This document shows, piece after piece, positions 16,780 through 24,549 of a stretch of DNA of 42,711 nucleotides; the first letter of the stretch is position 1, and each line of letters opens with the position of its first letter. A program made the position numbers and the translations under genes. Under the pieces are notes generated by a model that had not been told where the DNA came from, did not search any database, and worked only from the letters and a program-made list of their open reading frames with translations. The stretch is from an uncultured beta proteobacterium. Lineage in GTDB: Bacteria; Pseudomonadota; Gammaproteobacteria; Burkholderiales; Burkholderiaceae_C. The stretch covers positions 1-42,711 of the forward strand of contig CAINUX010000288.1 in assembly GCA_903853895.1 (NCBI GenBank). Reading direction: 5' to 3'.

Positions 16780-18804
16780 ATGAAATTCGCCCCCACCCAC
16801 GCACTGACCACACTTCTCCACGGCACACTGCGCGGCCTGCTGCGCGCCTGGGTGCTGATCGTGCCTTTGGTGGTGGCGCTGTCCCTGATACGGCTGGGGC
16901 AGTTGGCCTATTTCTGGCCCACCGGGTACCAGGTCTCCACGACCGATCTGACCAGTGTGGTGGTGCAGGGCTTCCGGTTCGACCTGAAGGTCAGTGCCGT
17001 AGCCGGTTTTCTGCTGTTGTTGGTTCTGCCCTGGGTGTCGGGCAAGGTGCAGGGGCGCATCGCGGCGGGCGTAGCATTTCTTTACGTCATGCTGTCCCTG
17101 GTCAATCTGCATTACTTCGGTTTTTACAAGACGCCGATTGATTCGCTGGTGTTTGGCCTGGTGGAGGACGACACGGTTGCGGTGTTGCAAACCATATGGC
17201 GCGACTTTCCGGTGATCTGGACCCTGCTGCTGGCGGCTGTGTTGACGGTTGCATCGGTGGCGCTGCACCGTTCCCTGGTGGCGCGTCTCAAACCGGATGC
17301 CGTGCTGCAGACGCACCATGCTGCCGTCAAACTGGTGCTGGTCATTGTCGTGTTCTTTGCGTTGCTCTTCGCCGGCAAGGGCACGATCCGCGAGATGGCG
17401 CTACAGCGCCAGCACCTCACGGTCACCACCTCGCAGTTCCTCAACGACATGGTGCCCAACGGCCCCATCGCCCTGAAATACGCCTGGGACAGCCGGGGCC
17501 AGTCGCAAAACCTGCAGAATCCTTTGGCGGGGCTCAAGGCCATGGGTTTCGATTCGCCACTGGCAGCCGCCGAAGTGCTGGGCCTGCCGCATGGCAGCGA
17601 GGCCGAAGTGAAGGCCGCGCTTTCTGCACATGAAGCATTGCCTGCTGGCACGCCCAAGAAGAACCTGGTGTTCTTCCTGATGGAGTCGTGGAGCGCCGAG
17701 CCCATGCTGTACCAGGGCCCCAAATTCGACGTGCTGGGCCGCCTGGCGCCCACGCTGGAGAAGGCCTGCCATTTCAACAACTTCGACTCGGCCCATGCCG
17801 GCACGCACCCGTCATTGGAGGCGATTCTGTTTTCCACGCCGATCACCCCCCTGACACTGGGTGATGTCGGCCGCAAGCCCATTCCCTGGGCCATTCCCAA
17901 AGTGATCAAGGATGCGGGCTACCAGACGCTGTTTGTCACCTCGGCCCGCTCCGGCTGGCGCGACCTGAACCGCGTGCTGGCGGTGCAGGGTTTTGACGAG
18001 GTGGTGGACGCCAACACGCTCAAGGAGCAATACCCCGACGCCAATCTCGGTATCTGGGGCGTGTGGGACAGTTACGTCTTCAAGTATCTGAATAAGCGCC
18101 TGGCAGCCCAACCGGCGGACAAGCCCATCTTTGTGTTCGTGCTGACCAGTACCAACCACCCGCCCTACGACCTGCCAGCCGATTACCAGCGCGTGCCACG
18201 CGACATGGCGCAATGGAAGGGCGAGACCACGTCCGACACGCTGATGCTGAACCTGGACTCCTACCACTATGCCGCCGACCTTCTGGGCGGCTTTGTGCAG
18301 GATGTGCAAAACGGTCCGCTCAAGGCCAACACCATTGTTGCTGCCACCGGGGATCACAACGTGCGCTCCTTTGGCATGTACGCCGAGGCGCCGCGGCGCT
18401 ACCTGCAGCGCCAGGTGCCCTTCGTGATCTGGGGCGACGCTCTGGGCGGCCAACAATGTGGCCCGCAGCAGGCCTTGCCGGCCAGCCACCGCGATATGTT
18501 CAGCACCTTGCTGCCGCTGGTGGGCGTCAATGGCCCCTACATCAACGCCGGGCGCAACCTGCTGCGCACGCCAGAGGCCTCGCCGCTGGATGCGCCGCGT
18601 ATCCTGTTCTTCACCGGCGAGGCGCGCAATGCGCAGGGCCTTTGGCAACTGGGCAACCAGAATTCCTTTGCCTGCAGTTCGGCACCCACCGTTGGTACCA
18701 AACCGGTCGGCGGCGATTGCCAATTCAACGCGTTGGACGACCAGCAAGAGCGTGCCCGCTATGGCCTGCTCGACTGGAACGTGCGTATATCTCTCAAAAA
18801 ATAA
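16780..18804 (+). CDS. LTA synthase-like sulfatase-fold membrane protein
   Basis: A 674-residue inner-membrane protein with about five N-terminal membrane helices (first ~210 residues) and a periplasmic alkaline-phosphatase/sulfatase-fold domain. The metal site is recognisable: FFLMESWSAEP (Glu), AHAGTHPSLEAI (Thr as likely nucleophile) and TGDHNVRSF (Asp-His). Family members transfer phosphoglycerol or phosphoethanolamine to envelope glycans or lipids; in Gram-negatives this fits OPG or LPS-core decoration, but the substrate cannot be read here. TTG codons at 16774 and 16777 precede ATG 16780, which I prefer. It is followed 8 bases later by the carbonic anhydrase. Confidence 0.88.
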   Translation: MKFAPTHALTTLLHGTLRGLLRAWVLIVPLVVALSLIRLGQLAYFWPTGYQVSTTDLTSVVVQGFRFDLKVSAVAGFLLLLVLPWVSGKVQGRIAAGVAFLYVMLSLVNLHYFGFYKTPIDSLVFGLVEDDTVAVLQTIWRDFPVIWTLLLAAVLTVASVALHRSLVARLKPDAVLQTHHAAVKLVLVIVVFFALLFAGKGTIREMALQRQHLTVTTSQFLNDMVPNGPIALKYAWDSRGQSQNLQNPLAGLKAMGFDSPLAAAEVLGLPHGSEAEVKAALSAHEALPAGTPKKNLVFFLMESWSAEPMLYQGPKFDVLGRLAPTLEKACHFNNFDSAHAGTHPSLEAILFSTPITPLTLGDVGRKPIPWAIPKVIKDAGYQTLFVTSARSGWRDLNRVLAVQGFDEVVDANTLKEQYPDANLGIWGVWDSYVFKYLNKRLAAQPADKPIFVFVLTSTNHPPYDLPADYQRVPRDMAQWKGETTSDTLMLNLDSYHYAADLLGGFVQDVQNGPLKANTIVAATGDHNVRSFGMYAEAPRRYLQRQVPFVIWGDALGGQQCGPQQALPASHRDMFSTLLPLVGVNGPYINAGRNLLRTPEASPLDAPRILFFTGEARNAQGLWQLGNQNSFACSSAPTVGTKPVGGDCQFNALDDQQERARYGLLDWNVRISLKK

Positions 18805-18812
18805 GGCTCTCC

Positions 18813-19472
18813 ATGTCAACCAAACTCAGCGATCTCTTTGCCCACAACCGTGCCTGGGCCGCCACCATGGAAGCCGAGCGCCCAGGCTTCTTCACCAATC
18901 TGAAGGCACAACAAAAGCCCCGCTACATGTGGATCGGCTGCTCCGACAGCCGCGTGCCCGCCAACCAGATCACGGGGCTGGAGCCCGGCGAAGTGTTCGT
19001 GCACCGCAACGTGGCCAATGTGGTGGTGCATTCGGACCTGAACGCACTGTCGACGATCCAGTTTGCCGTGGAGCGCCTGCAGGTAGCGCACGTGATGGTG
19101 GTCGGTCACTACGGCTGTTCAGGCGTGCAGGCAGCGCTGGAAGGCGCGCGCATTGGTCTGGCAGACAACTGGCTGCGTCACATTCAGGATGTGCGCGACC
19201 GCCACCGCGATGTGCTGGAGCTGATTCCCGAGCATGGTCGTGCCGACGCGCTGTGCGAGTTGAACGTGATCGAGCAGGTGGTCAATGTGGCGCAGACCAC
19301 GGTGCTCAAGGATGCCTGGGCGCGCGGGCAGGACGTGACGCTGCATGGCTGGGTCTATGGTCTGCACGACGGCCTGCTGCAGGATCTGCACATGACGGTG
19401 GGCGGCACGGATGATTTGGATGCGCTGTACCGCCAGGCGTTGTCGGGCGTGCGCCTGATCCCCCGTCACTGA
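18813..19472 (+). CDS. can: Beta-carbonic anhydrase
   Basis: A 219-residue beta-class carbonic anhydrase interconverting CO2 and bicarbonate. Zinc ligands are Cys43 (WIGCSDSRVPA, with the Asp45-Arg47 dyad), His99 and Cys102 (VVGHYGCSGV). Conserved blocks VFVHRNVANVV and SDLNALSTIQFAVERL are present, and length matches the E. coli Can type. ATG 18813 starts 8 bases after the preceding stop. The reading frame is open far upstream, but that part is out-of-frame shadow of the LTA-synthase-like gene. Bicarbonate made here would serve carboxylases such as the MCC encoded at the end of the window. Confidence 0.95.
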   Translation: MSTKLSDLFAHNRAWAATMEAERPGFFTNLKAQQKPRYMWIGCSDSRVPANQITGLEPGEVFVHRNVANVVVHSDLNALSTIQFAVERLQVAHVMVVGHYGCSGVQAALEGARIGLADNWLRHIQDVRDRHRDVLELIPEHGRADALCELNVIEQVVNVAQTTVLKDAWARGQDVTLHGWVYGLHDGLLQDLHMTVGGTDDLDALYRQALSGVRLIPRH

Positions 19473-19490
19473 GTAGTTGTATGCCAAATA

Positions 19491-19540
19491 GGCCTCTAGC
19501 CCTCGTGAATATTGACTAAATAGCTATCAATATAGTAGCA
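19491..19540 (-). repeat. Dispersed ~50-bp repeat, copy B (reverse)
   Basis: Read on the minus strand it starts GCTACTATATTGATAGC and ends CACGAGGGCTAGAGGCC. It is the best-matching copy to the shared pattern. Its GCTAC end stops two bases before the aceK ATG, so it occupies the aceK promoter/leader region. Confidence 0.8.
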
Positions 19541-19542
19541 AT

Positions 19543-21492
19543 ATGTTTCCGGCCCGCCTAGACTCATCGATTGCCTACGACATCGCCAAAGCGATGATGG
19601 ATGGCTTCAACCGCCACTACCAGCTCTTTCGCACCGAGTCGGCCCGTGCCAAACACCGGTTTGAAACGGCAGACTGGCATGGCCAGCAGCGGGCCCAGCG
19701 CGAGCGTATTGAGTTCTACGACTTGCGGGTCAAGGAATGCTCCCGCCGGCTGGAGCGCGAGTTCAAGGCAGGCGACCAGTCCATGGACATCTGGCAGCAA
19801 ATCAAGCTGCACTACATCGGTCTGCTGGTCAACCACCACCAGCCCGAGCTGGCGGAGACCTTCTTCAACTCGGTCACCACCAAGATCCTGCACCGCAGCT
19901 ATTTTCAGAACGACTTCATCTTCGTGCGCCCGGCGGTCAGCACCGAGTACATCGAGAACTACGAGTCGGACAAGAAGCCCACTTACCGCGCCTACTACCC
20001 CTCGCGCGACTCCATGGCAAGCGTGCTGGTGCAGATGGTGAAAGACTTTGACCTGCAGCGCCCCTTTGACAACCTGGAGCACTATTGCGGCCTCGTTCAG
20101 GAAGCAATGATGAGCCGCCTGGGTGATGCCAAGCTGCGCGCCAACTTCCAGATCCAGGTGCTCACCGGCCTGTTCTTTCGCAACAAGGGCTGCTACATCG
20201 TCGGCAAGCTGATCAACGGTTTCAATGAGTTTCCATTTGCGCTGCCCATCCTGCACACCAAGGCACCGGCTGCGGTGCGCACTCTTGACGACAGAAATGC
20301 AGCTGGTGACGCAGCAGAAGACACGCACGCCCAGCGGTCCCGGCTGGTGATTGACGCAGCATTGTTTGGGGAAGACGACCTGCTGATGCTGTTCAGCTTT
20401 GCGCGCGCCTACTTCATGGTGGACATGGAGATTCCGTCGGCCTACGTGCAGTTTTTGCGCAGCATGATGCCGCGCAAGCCGCGCAACGAAATCTACAACG
20501 CGCTGGGTCTGGCCAAGCAGGGCAAGACATTGTTTTACCGCGACCTGCTGGCCCACCAGCGCCACAGCACCGACCAATTCCGCATCGCGCCCGGCATCAA
20601 GGGCATGGTGATGCTGGTGTTCGATCTGCCCAGCTTTCCCTATGTGTTCAAGGTCATCAAGGACTACTTCCCGCCGCAAAAGGAAACCACGCGCGAGCAG
20701 ATCATGGGCAAGTATCTGCTGGTGAAGCAGCACGACCGCGTGGGCCGCATGGCTGACACACTGGAGTACAGCGAGGTGGGTTTTCCGCGTGACCGGTTTA
20801 CCGATGAGCTGATTGCCGAGATCGAGAAGTTTGCCCCCAGCCAGCTGGAAATCAGCGACCGCGATGGCGACGGAAAGATCGAAGTCATCATCAAGCACGT
20901 CTACATCGAGCGGCGCATGATCCCGCTCAACATCTACCTGCAGGAAGCCTTTGACGCCGGTGGTGCCAATGCCGCCGACACCAGCCCGGCAGCCGTGCGC
21001 GCCCGCGAGCAGATCGAGCGTGGCGTGGTCGAGTACGGCAACGCCATCAAGGACCTGGTGGCCGCCAACATCTTCCCCGGCGACATGCTGTGGAAGAACT
21101 TCGGCATCACCCGCCACGGCAAGGTCGTGTTCTACGACTATGACGAGATCGAATACATCACCGACTGCAAGTTCCGCGCAATACCTGCGCCGCGCAATGA
21201 GGAAGAAGAGATGTCCGGCGAGGTCTGGTACAGCGTGGGCCCGCACGACGTATTTCCCGAAACCTTCGGCCCCTTCCTGCTGGGCAATCCGGCGGTGCGC
21301 GCCATCTTCATGAAGCACCACGCGGATTTGCTGGAGGCATCGTTCTGGCAAGCGCACAAAGACCGCATTCTGGCCGGGCACGTGCATGACGTGTTTCCGT
21401 ATGACAAGGAGAAGCGGTTCAGGGGGCCACTGCCCCAAACTCTGCTGATGATGCTGATAGGGTCACCGCATAATTCGCTACATAATTTGTAG
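19543..21492 (+). CDS. aceK: Isocitrate dehydrogenase kinase/phosphatase
   Basis: A 649-residue bifunctional enzyme that phosphorylates and dephosphorylates isocitrate dehydrogenase, switching flux between the TCA cycle and glyoxylate bypass. The N-terminal regulatory half carries [25 protein letters not shown]; the kinase-like half shows [24 protein letters not shown] and the catalytic/metal loop [20 protein letters not shown] followed by YDEIEYIT. Length is slightly above the usual ~580-610. No Shine-Dalgarno is visible: repeat copy B lies immediately upstream. The last codons (SLHNL and stop) come from repeat copy C. aceBA is not adjacent. Confidence 0.96.
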   Translation: MFPARLDSSIAYDIAKAMMDGFNRHYQLFRTESARAKHRFETADWHGQQRAQRERIEFYDLRVKECSRRLEREFKAGDQSMDIWQQIKLHYIGLLVNHHQPELAETFFNSVTTKILHRSYFQNDFIFVRPAVSTEYIENYESDKKPTYRAYYPSRDSMASVLVQMVKDFDLQRPFDNLEHYCGLVQEAMMSRLGDAKLRANFQIQVLTGLFFRNKGCYIVGKLINGFNEFPFALPILHTKAPAAVRTLDDRNAAGDAAEDTHAQRSRLVIDAALFGEDDLLMLFSFARAYFMVDMEIPSAYVQFLRSMMPRKPRNEIYNALGLAKQGKTLFYRDLLAHQRHSTDQFRIAPGIKGMVMLVFDLPSFPYVFKVIKDYFPPQKETTREQIMGKYLLVKQHDRVGRMADTLEYSEVGFPRDRFTDELIAEIEKFAPSQLEISDRDGDGKIEVIIKHVYIERRMIPLNIYLQEAFDAGGANAADTSPAAVRAREQIERGVVEYGNAIKDLVAANIFPGDMLWKNFGITRHGKVVFYDYDEIEYITDCKFRAIPAPRNEEEEMSGEVWYSVGPHDVFPETFGPFLLGNPAVRAIFMKHHADLLEASFWQAHKDRILAGHVHDVFPYDKEKRFRGPLPQTLLMMLIGSPHNSLHNL

Positions 21493-21532
21493 CAAACTAC
21501 CTATATTCCACGAGGGCTACAGCCTAATTTTG
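21477..21532 (+). repeat. Dispersed ~50-bp repeat, copy C
   Basis: Starts GCTACATAATTTGTAGC and contains CCACGAGGGCTACAGCC with a T-rich tail. The TAG in its 5' stem is the aceK stop codon (21490-21492). With copy B it brackets aceK in inverted orientation, both GCTAC ends facing the gene. Confidence 0.78.
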
Positions 21533-21963
21533 CTGTGAAAATCAGAAAAATCACTACAACATACCCATATTGGGTATAGATGACCGGCTTTCTTGTTGCC
21601 GACCCCGTTGTTTGCCAGCATTTTTATGTGAGGTGCTCTGGCATTGGATTGTGTAGTGCCCCTTGAACTTTGCTGTTTGATGGATTTGCCTGCATTCGGG
21701 GAAGTCAGTTACAGACGCATTGCGGGTCTACGCGTTTGCGATCTGCCCGCTCGATACCAGTCATTGGCAGCTGGGGATCGACTGGCAGGTTTGTGGCCAG
21801 CGCATCATCAGAGCGAGCACCCGCCATGGGCTGATTGCTGCCTTCGGCTAGGTAAAACTGGCTACTCTAGAGCAGTCGTTCACATACCTTCACTAAAGCC
21901 TGTACTGATAGAGCTCCGAAGTTCAGACGTATTCACGTTTTTGGCAACGCTACTGCACAAAGG
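21493..21963. other. Gene-poor stretch downstream of aceK
   Basis: About 470 bases without a convincing gene. It holds the rest of repeat copy C and an operator-like palindrome at 21561-21577. A 107-residue open frame at 21644-21967 has no family resemblance, Shine-Dalgarno or codon pattern to support it. Base composition is more AT-rich than the neighbours. Confidence 0.6.
21561..21577. promoter_or_regulatory. Orphan operator-like palindrome
   Basis: ATACCCA-TAT-TGGGTAT, two perfect 7-bp arms around three bases, resembling a site for a small helix-turn-helix regulator. No such regulator lies next to it, so it may be a remnant. Function is inferred from symmetry only. Confidence 0.4.
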
Positions 21964-22899
21964 CTAGTCCTTCTTTATTCGGTCAGACAGTTTCTTCCTG
22001 ATGACATCAAAAGCACCCCATAACCCAGCAGAAAGTAGCCCAATGATTGCAGCTTTTGCCCAATCGATGCCTTGGTCACTACTTGGAGACGACTCCGCTG
22101 CAATTGACTTCTCATCCTGAGGGTTTGCAGCAAGAATGGAATCAGCCCACTGCCTTGAGGCACTTCTGGTCCAACTCAATGAGTCTTGCTCACCGTATGC
22201 TTGCAAGACAAGCAATTTTCCTCGCACATGCAGATATGTTGTTGTCGCAGCTACTGTGTTATCAGTTAACTTCCCATCGGCATCTGTAACAGTGTAAATA
22301 TTTAGCGCAGAGGTCGCGAAACTTCGTTCAGAATCGTCGTGAGGTGGATACGCAGTTAATTGCCGCATACCTAACTTTAGGCTTGCGCCTGACTGACCGG
22401 ACATGCGCTTGCTTTGCTTCTCCATTTCGTCAGCGATCGCTTTTTGAACCTGCTTGGCCAACTGCTCACTTTGTGTCTTCAAGAGTGTTTTCAATTCTGA
22501 AAATTCACTATTGCGTACAGTTTTCCCAACGGCGTTCCGAATGGTTGTCACTACCAATCTGCGATTCATATCAGGAATCTCATTTCTCAACGCTATTGCA
22601 ATTTCAGCGTCTTGAATAAAAGTCAAGAAATGAACAGTGGAATCTGGCCAATTTTTTGTCTGAAAGTCATAGATAGCGGTCAACTTTGGAGTGATGGCAG
22701 CAAAGCCTACCGGATTTGGAATCTCCAAAGTCTCTCTATCGAACTCAATTGGTGCCGCACGAATCGTTGTCGAAACCGCCAGCATTACGACGGTAGCAAG
22801 CAGCAACCTGATGGCGTGACCTAGCCCTTTCCTCGCAAGCAAGTTCTCTTTCCGAAAATTGAGATTTGCAGCTGCAAATCCTGATTGAACTTCTTCCAT
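21964..22899 (-). CDS. Hypothetical membrane/secreted protein
   Basis: I do not recognise this 311-residue protein. It has a long N-terminal region ahead of a hydrophobic segment (HAIRLLLATVVMLAVSTTIRA, about 28-48), a soluble body with a helical, Gln/Lys-rich section (LKTLLKTQSEQLAKQVQKAI), and a C-terminal hydrophobic stretch (AAIIGLLSAGLWGAF) ending in a basic tail. This suggests an envelope protein anchored at the C-terminus. AAAGG lies before ATG 22899; upstream starts at 22920 (ATG) and 22929 (GTG) are possible. Codon use and base composition are more AT-rich than the neighbours, as in acquired DNA. It stands alone between gene-poor stretches. Confidence 0.65.
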   Translation of the reverse strand: MEEVQSGFAAANLNFRKENLLARKGLGHAIRLLLATVVMLAVSTTIRAAPIEFDRETLEIPNPVGFAAITPKLTAIYDFQTKNWPDSTVHFLTFIQDAEIAIALRNEIPDMNRRLVVTTIRNAVGKTVRNSEFSELKTLLKTQSEQLAKQVQKAIADEMEKQSKRMSGQSGASLKLGMRQLTAYPPHDDSERSFATSALNIYTVTDADGKLTDNTVAATTTYLHVRGKLLVLQAYGEQDSLSWTRSASRQWADSILAANPQDEKSIAAESSPSSDQGIDWAKAAIIGLLSAGLWGAFDVIRKKLSDRIKKD

Positions 22900-22929
22900 T
22901 GTGTGCACCCTTTCTTTCATGTTAACCAC

Positions 22930-23429
22930 AATGGTTAGAAGTATTTAGTGCGGATTTCCACATGCCCACTGCACTCAAACTACATTGACAAAAAGCGGTC
23001 GTTTCTGAGCGATTCGTTACGCGGCAAGCGCGAGGTTCACTAATGCCCTCTGCCAGCGACACGCTGGACTGCCCGTTAACCGCCGTTGGTGAGGGTCGGC
23101 TTACTCCCCTTGCCCAACCTACGATGACCCCTGGTGGTTGCCAGCCAAGCGTCTACGGACGTCGTACCGGCAGCTTAGGATTTGACTCCACCACCCCATT
23201 TAAAACGGGTTCTTGACGATCTGCATTGGGCAGCGCCTGCAGCACCGTATCCGCGTTGACGGTCTGCCGTGCAGCCTGCTTGATGGTCATCTCGGCAACA
23301 GGTTTTCGGCATACAACTGGCCGGGGGTGAATGAAGTTAAACATATGCTGGCGTAGCTGTGGGCGGTCGCTGTGCAATCAAGACCGCGCACAATCCACCT
23401 GTTTGAACTCCAGCCGCAAGCCACTTCCC
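22930..23429. other. Gene-poor stretch upstream of ltaE
   Basis: About 500 bases with no gene I can support. It contains a TTGACA hexamer at 22985-22990 and a 6-bp hairpin CCAGCG-ACA-CGCTGG at 23053-23067. A minus-strand open frame at 23153-23377 (74 residues) contains plausible-looking sequence (MTIKQAARQTVNADTVLQAL) but no recognisable family; it may be a gene remnant. Confidence 0.5.
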
Positions 23430-24470
23430 ATGAACACCCCCATTGACCTCCGCTCCGACACCGTAACGCGCCCCACCACCGCCATGCGTGCTGCGATGGC
23501 CGCAGCGGAAGTCGGCGACGACCAGTATGGCGAAGACCCCAGCACCAACCGTCTGCAGGCCCGCGTGGCCGAGATGCTGGGCAAGGAGGCCGCGCTGTGG
23601 TTGCCGAGCGGCACCATGGCCAACCAGGTGGCCTTGCGCACCTTGACGCGGCCGGGGGACGAGGTCGTGACCTCGGTTGAATCGCACGCCGCGTGGCACG
23701 AGGCGGGCGGCGCGGCCGCCAACGCAGGGGTGCAGATTCATGAGATTGGGCAACGCGGAGTCTTCACCGCGGACGAGTTACGTGCGGCGACCAAGCCGCG
23801 CAACTTTGCGATCTTTCCGACGACGACCCTGGTCGAGGTCGAGAACACGCACAACCGGGCCGGTGGCGTGGTCGTGCCCCAGGATGAGGTGCTGCGCATC
23901 TGTGCCGTGGCGCGGGAGCTGGGGCTGGCAACCTTTCTGGACGGGGCGCGCTTGTGGAACGCCAGCGCCGCCAGTGGTGTTGCGCTGGACGCGCTGTCCG
24001 CGCCTTTTGACCTGGTGGCTGTAGCTTTCAGCAAGGGGCTGGGTGCACCGGGTGGGTCGCTGTTGGCCGGGTCCAAGGCGTTGATAGCAGCGGCGCACCG
24101 GCACCGCCTGCGCATGGGTGGTGCCATGCGGCAGAACGGCATCTTCAGCGCCGCTGCGCTGCATGCACTGGATCACCATTTGTCGCGCCTGCCCGAGGAC
24201 CATGCCAATGCCTACGCGTTTGCCGAGCGACTTTGCACAGCCGCGCCGGTTGAGCTGGATCTGGCCACGGTCCAGACGAACATCGTGGTCTTCCATCTGC
24301 CGGCGACCATGCGGCTGGACGCGCCGTCCTTGAGCGCGCGGGCACGGGAGCTGGGCGTGCTGGTCAATGCCTTTGGCCCCCGCACGGTGCGTGCGGTGAC
24401 GCATTTGGACGTCAGCCGCGCGCAGTGTGAACGCGCTGCGGACGTGCTGGCCGAGTTGCTTGCAAATTAG
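23430..24470 (+). CDS. ltaE: Low-specificity L-threonine aldolase
   Basis: A 346-residue PLP enzyme of the beta-eliminating lyase family that cleaves threonine/allo-threonine to glycine and acetaldehyde. Family blocks are [18 protein letters not shown] at the N-terminus, [47 protein letters not shown] (Asp binding the PLP ring) and [18 protein letters not shown], whose Lys forms the Schiff base. The frame is open from 23331, but ATG 23430 gives the standard N-terminus. It stands as a single gene, converging on the Lnt-like gene with a GC-rich hairpin repeat between. Confidence 0.95.
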   Translation: MNTPIDLRSDTVTRPTTAMRAAMAAAEVGDDQYGEDPSTNRLQARVAEMLGKEAALWLPSGTMANQVALRTLTRPGDEVVTSVESHAAWHEAGGAAANAGVQIHEIGQRGVFTADELRAATKPRNFAIFPTTTLVEVENTHNRAGGVVVPQDEVLRICAVARELGLATFLDGARLWNASAASGVALDALSAPFDLVAVAFSKGLGAPGGSLLAGSKALIAAAHRHRLRMGGAMRQNGIFSAAALHALDHHLSRLPEDHANAYAFAERLCTAAPVELDLATVQTNIVVFHLPATMRLDAPSLSARARELGVLVNAFGPRTVRAVTHLDVSRAQCERAADVLAELLAN

Positions 24471-24474
24471 CCGC

Positions 24475-24549
24475 TGCGCCGGGCCGCCCCACGCAAGGCT
24501 GCGCCCCCTCGGGGGGCGGCGACGCACACGCAGTGGGGGAGCGTGGGGG
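24475..24549. repeat. GC-rich hairpin repeat between convergent genes
   Basis: GCGCCGGGCCGCCCC is followed by a strong stem CGCCCCC/GGGGGCG (24502-24518) and a G-rich tail. I recall similar GC-rich elements in Comamonadaceae intergenic DNA. Its position between the ltaE stop and the end of the convergent gene suits a two-way transcription stop or mRNA 3'-end hairpin. Confidence 0.55.

Noticed and set aside
15210..16826. Minus-strand open frame (538 codons) across liuR-liuA
   Set aside because: Antisense shadow of two well-supported genes in GC-rich DNA; His/Val/Ala/Gln-rich translation without family motifs.
19564..21438. Long minus-strand open frame (624 codons) opposite aceK
   Set aside because: It mirrors the codon pattern of aceK, which is a clear full-length family member; the translated sequence has no recognisable domain.
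21644..21967. 107-codon open frame downstream of aceK
   Set aside because: No ribosome binding site, no resemblance to a family, and it runs into the end of the convergent gene.
23153..23377. 74-codon minus-strand open frame upstream of ltaE
   Set aside because: Part of the translation looks protein-like, but there is no family, promoter or ribosome binding site; at best a remnant.
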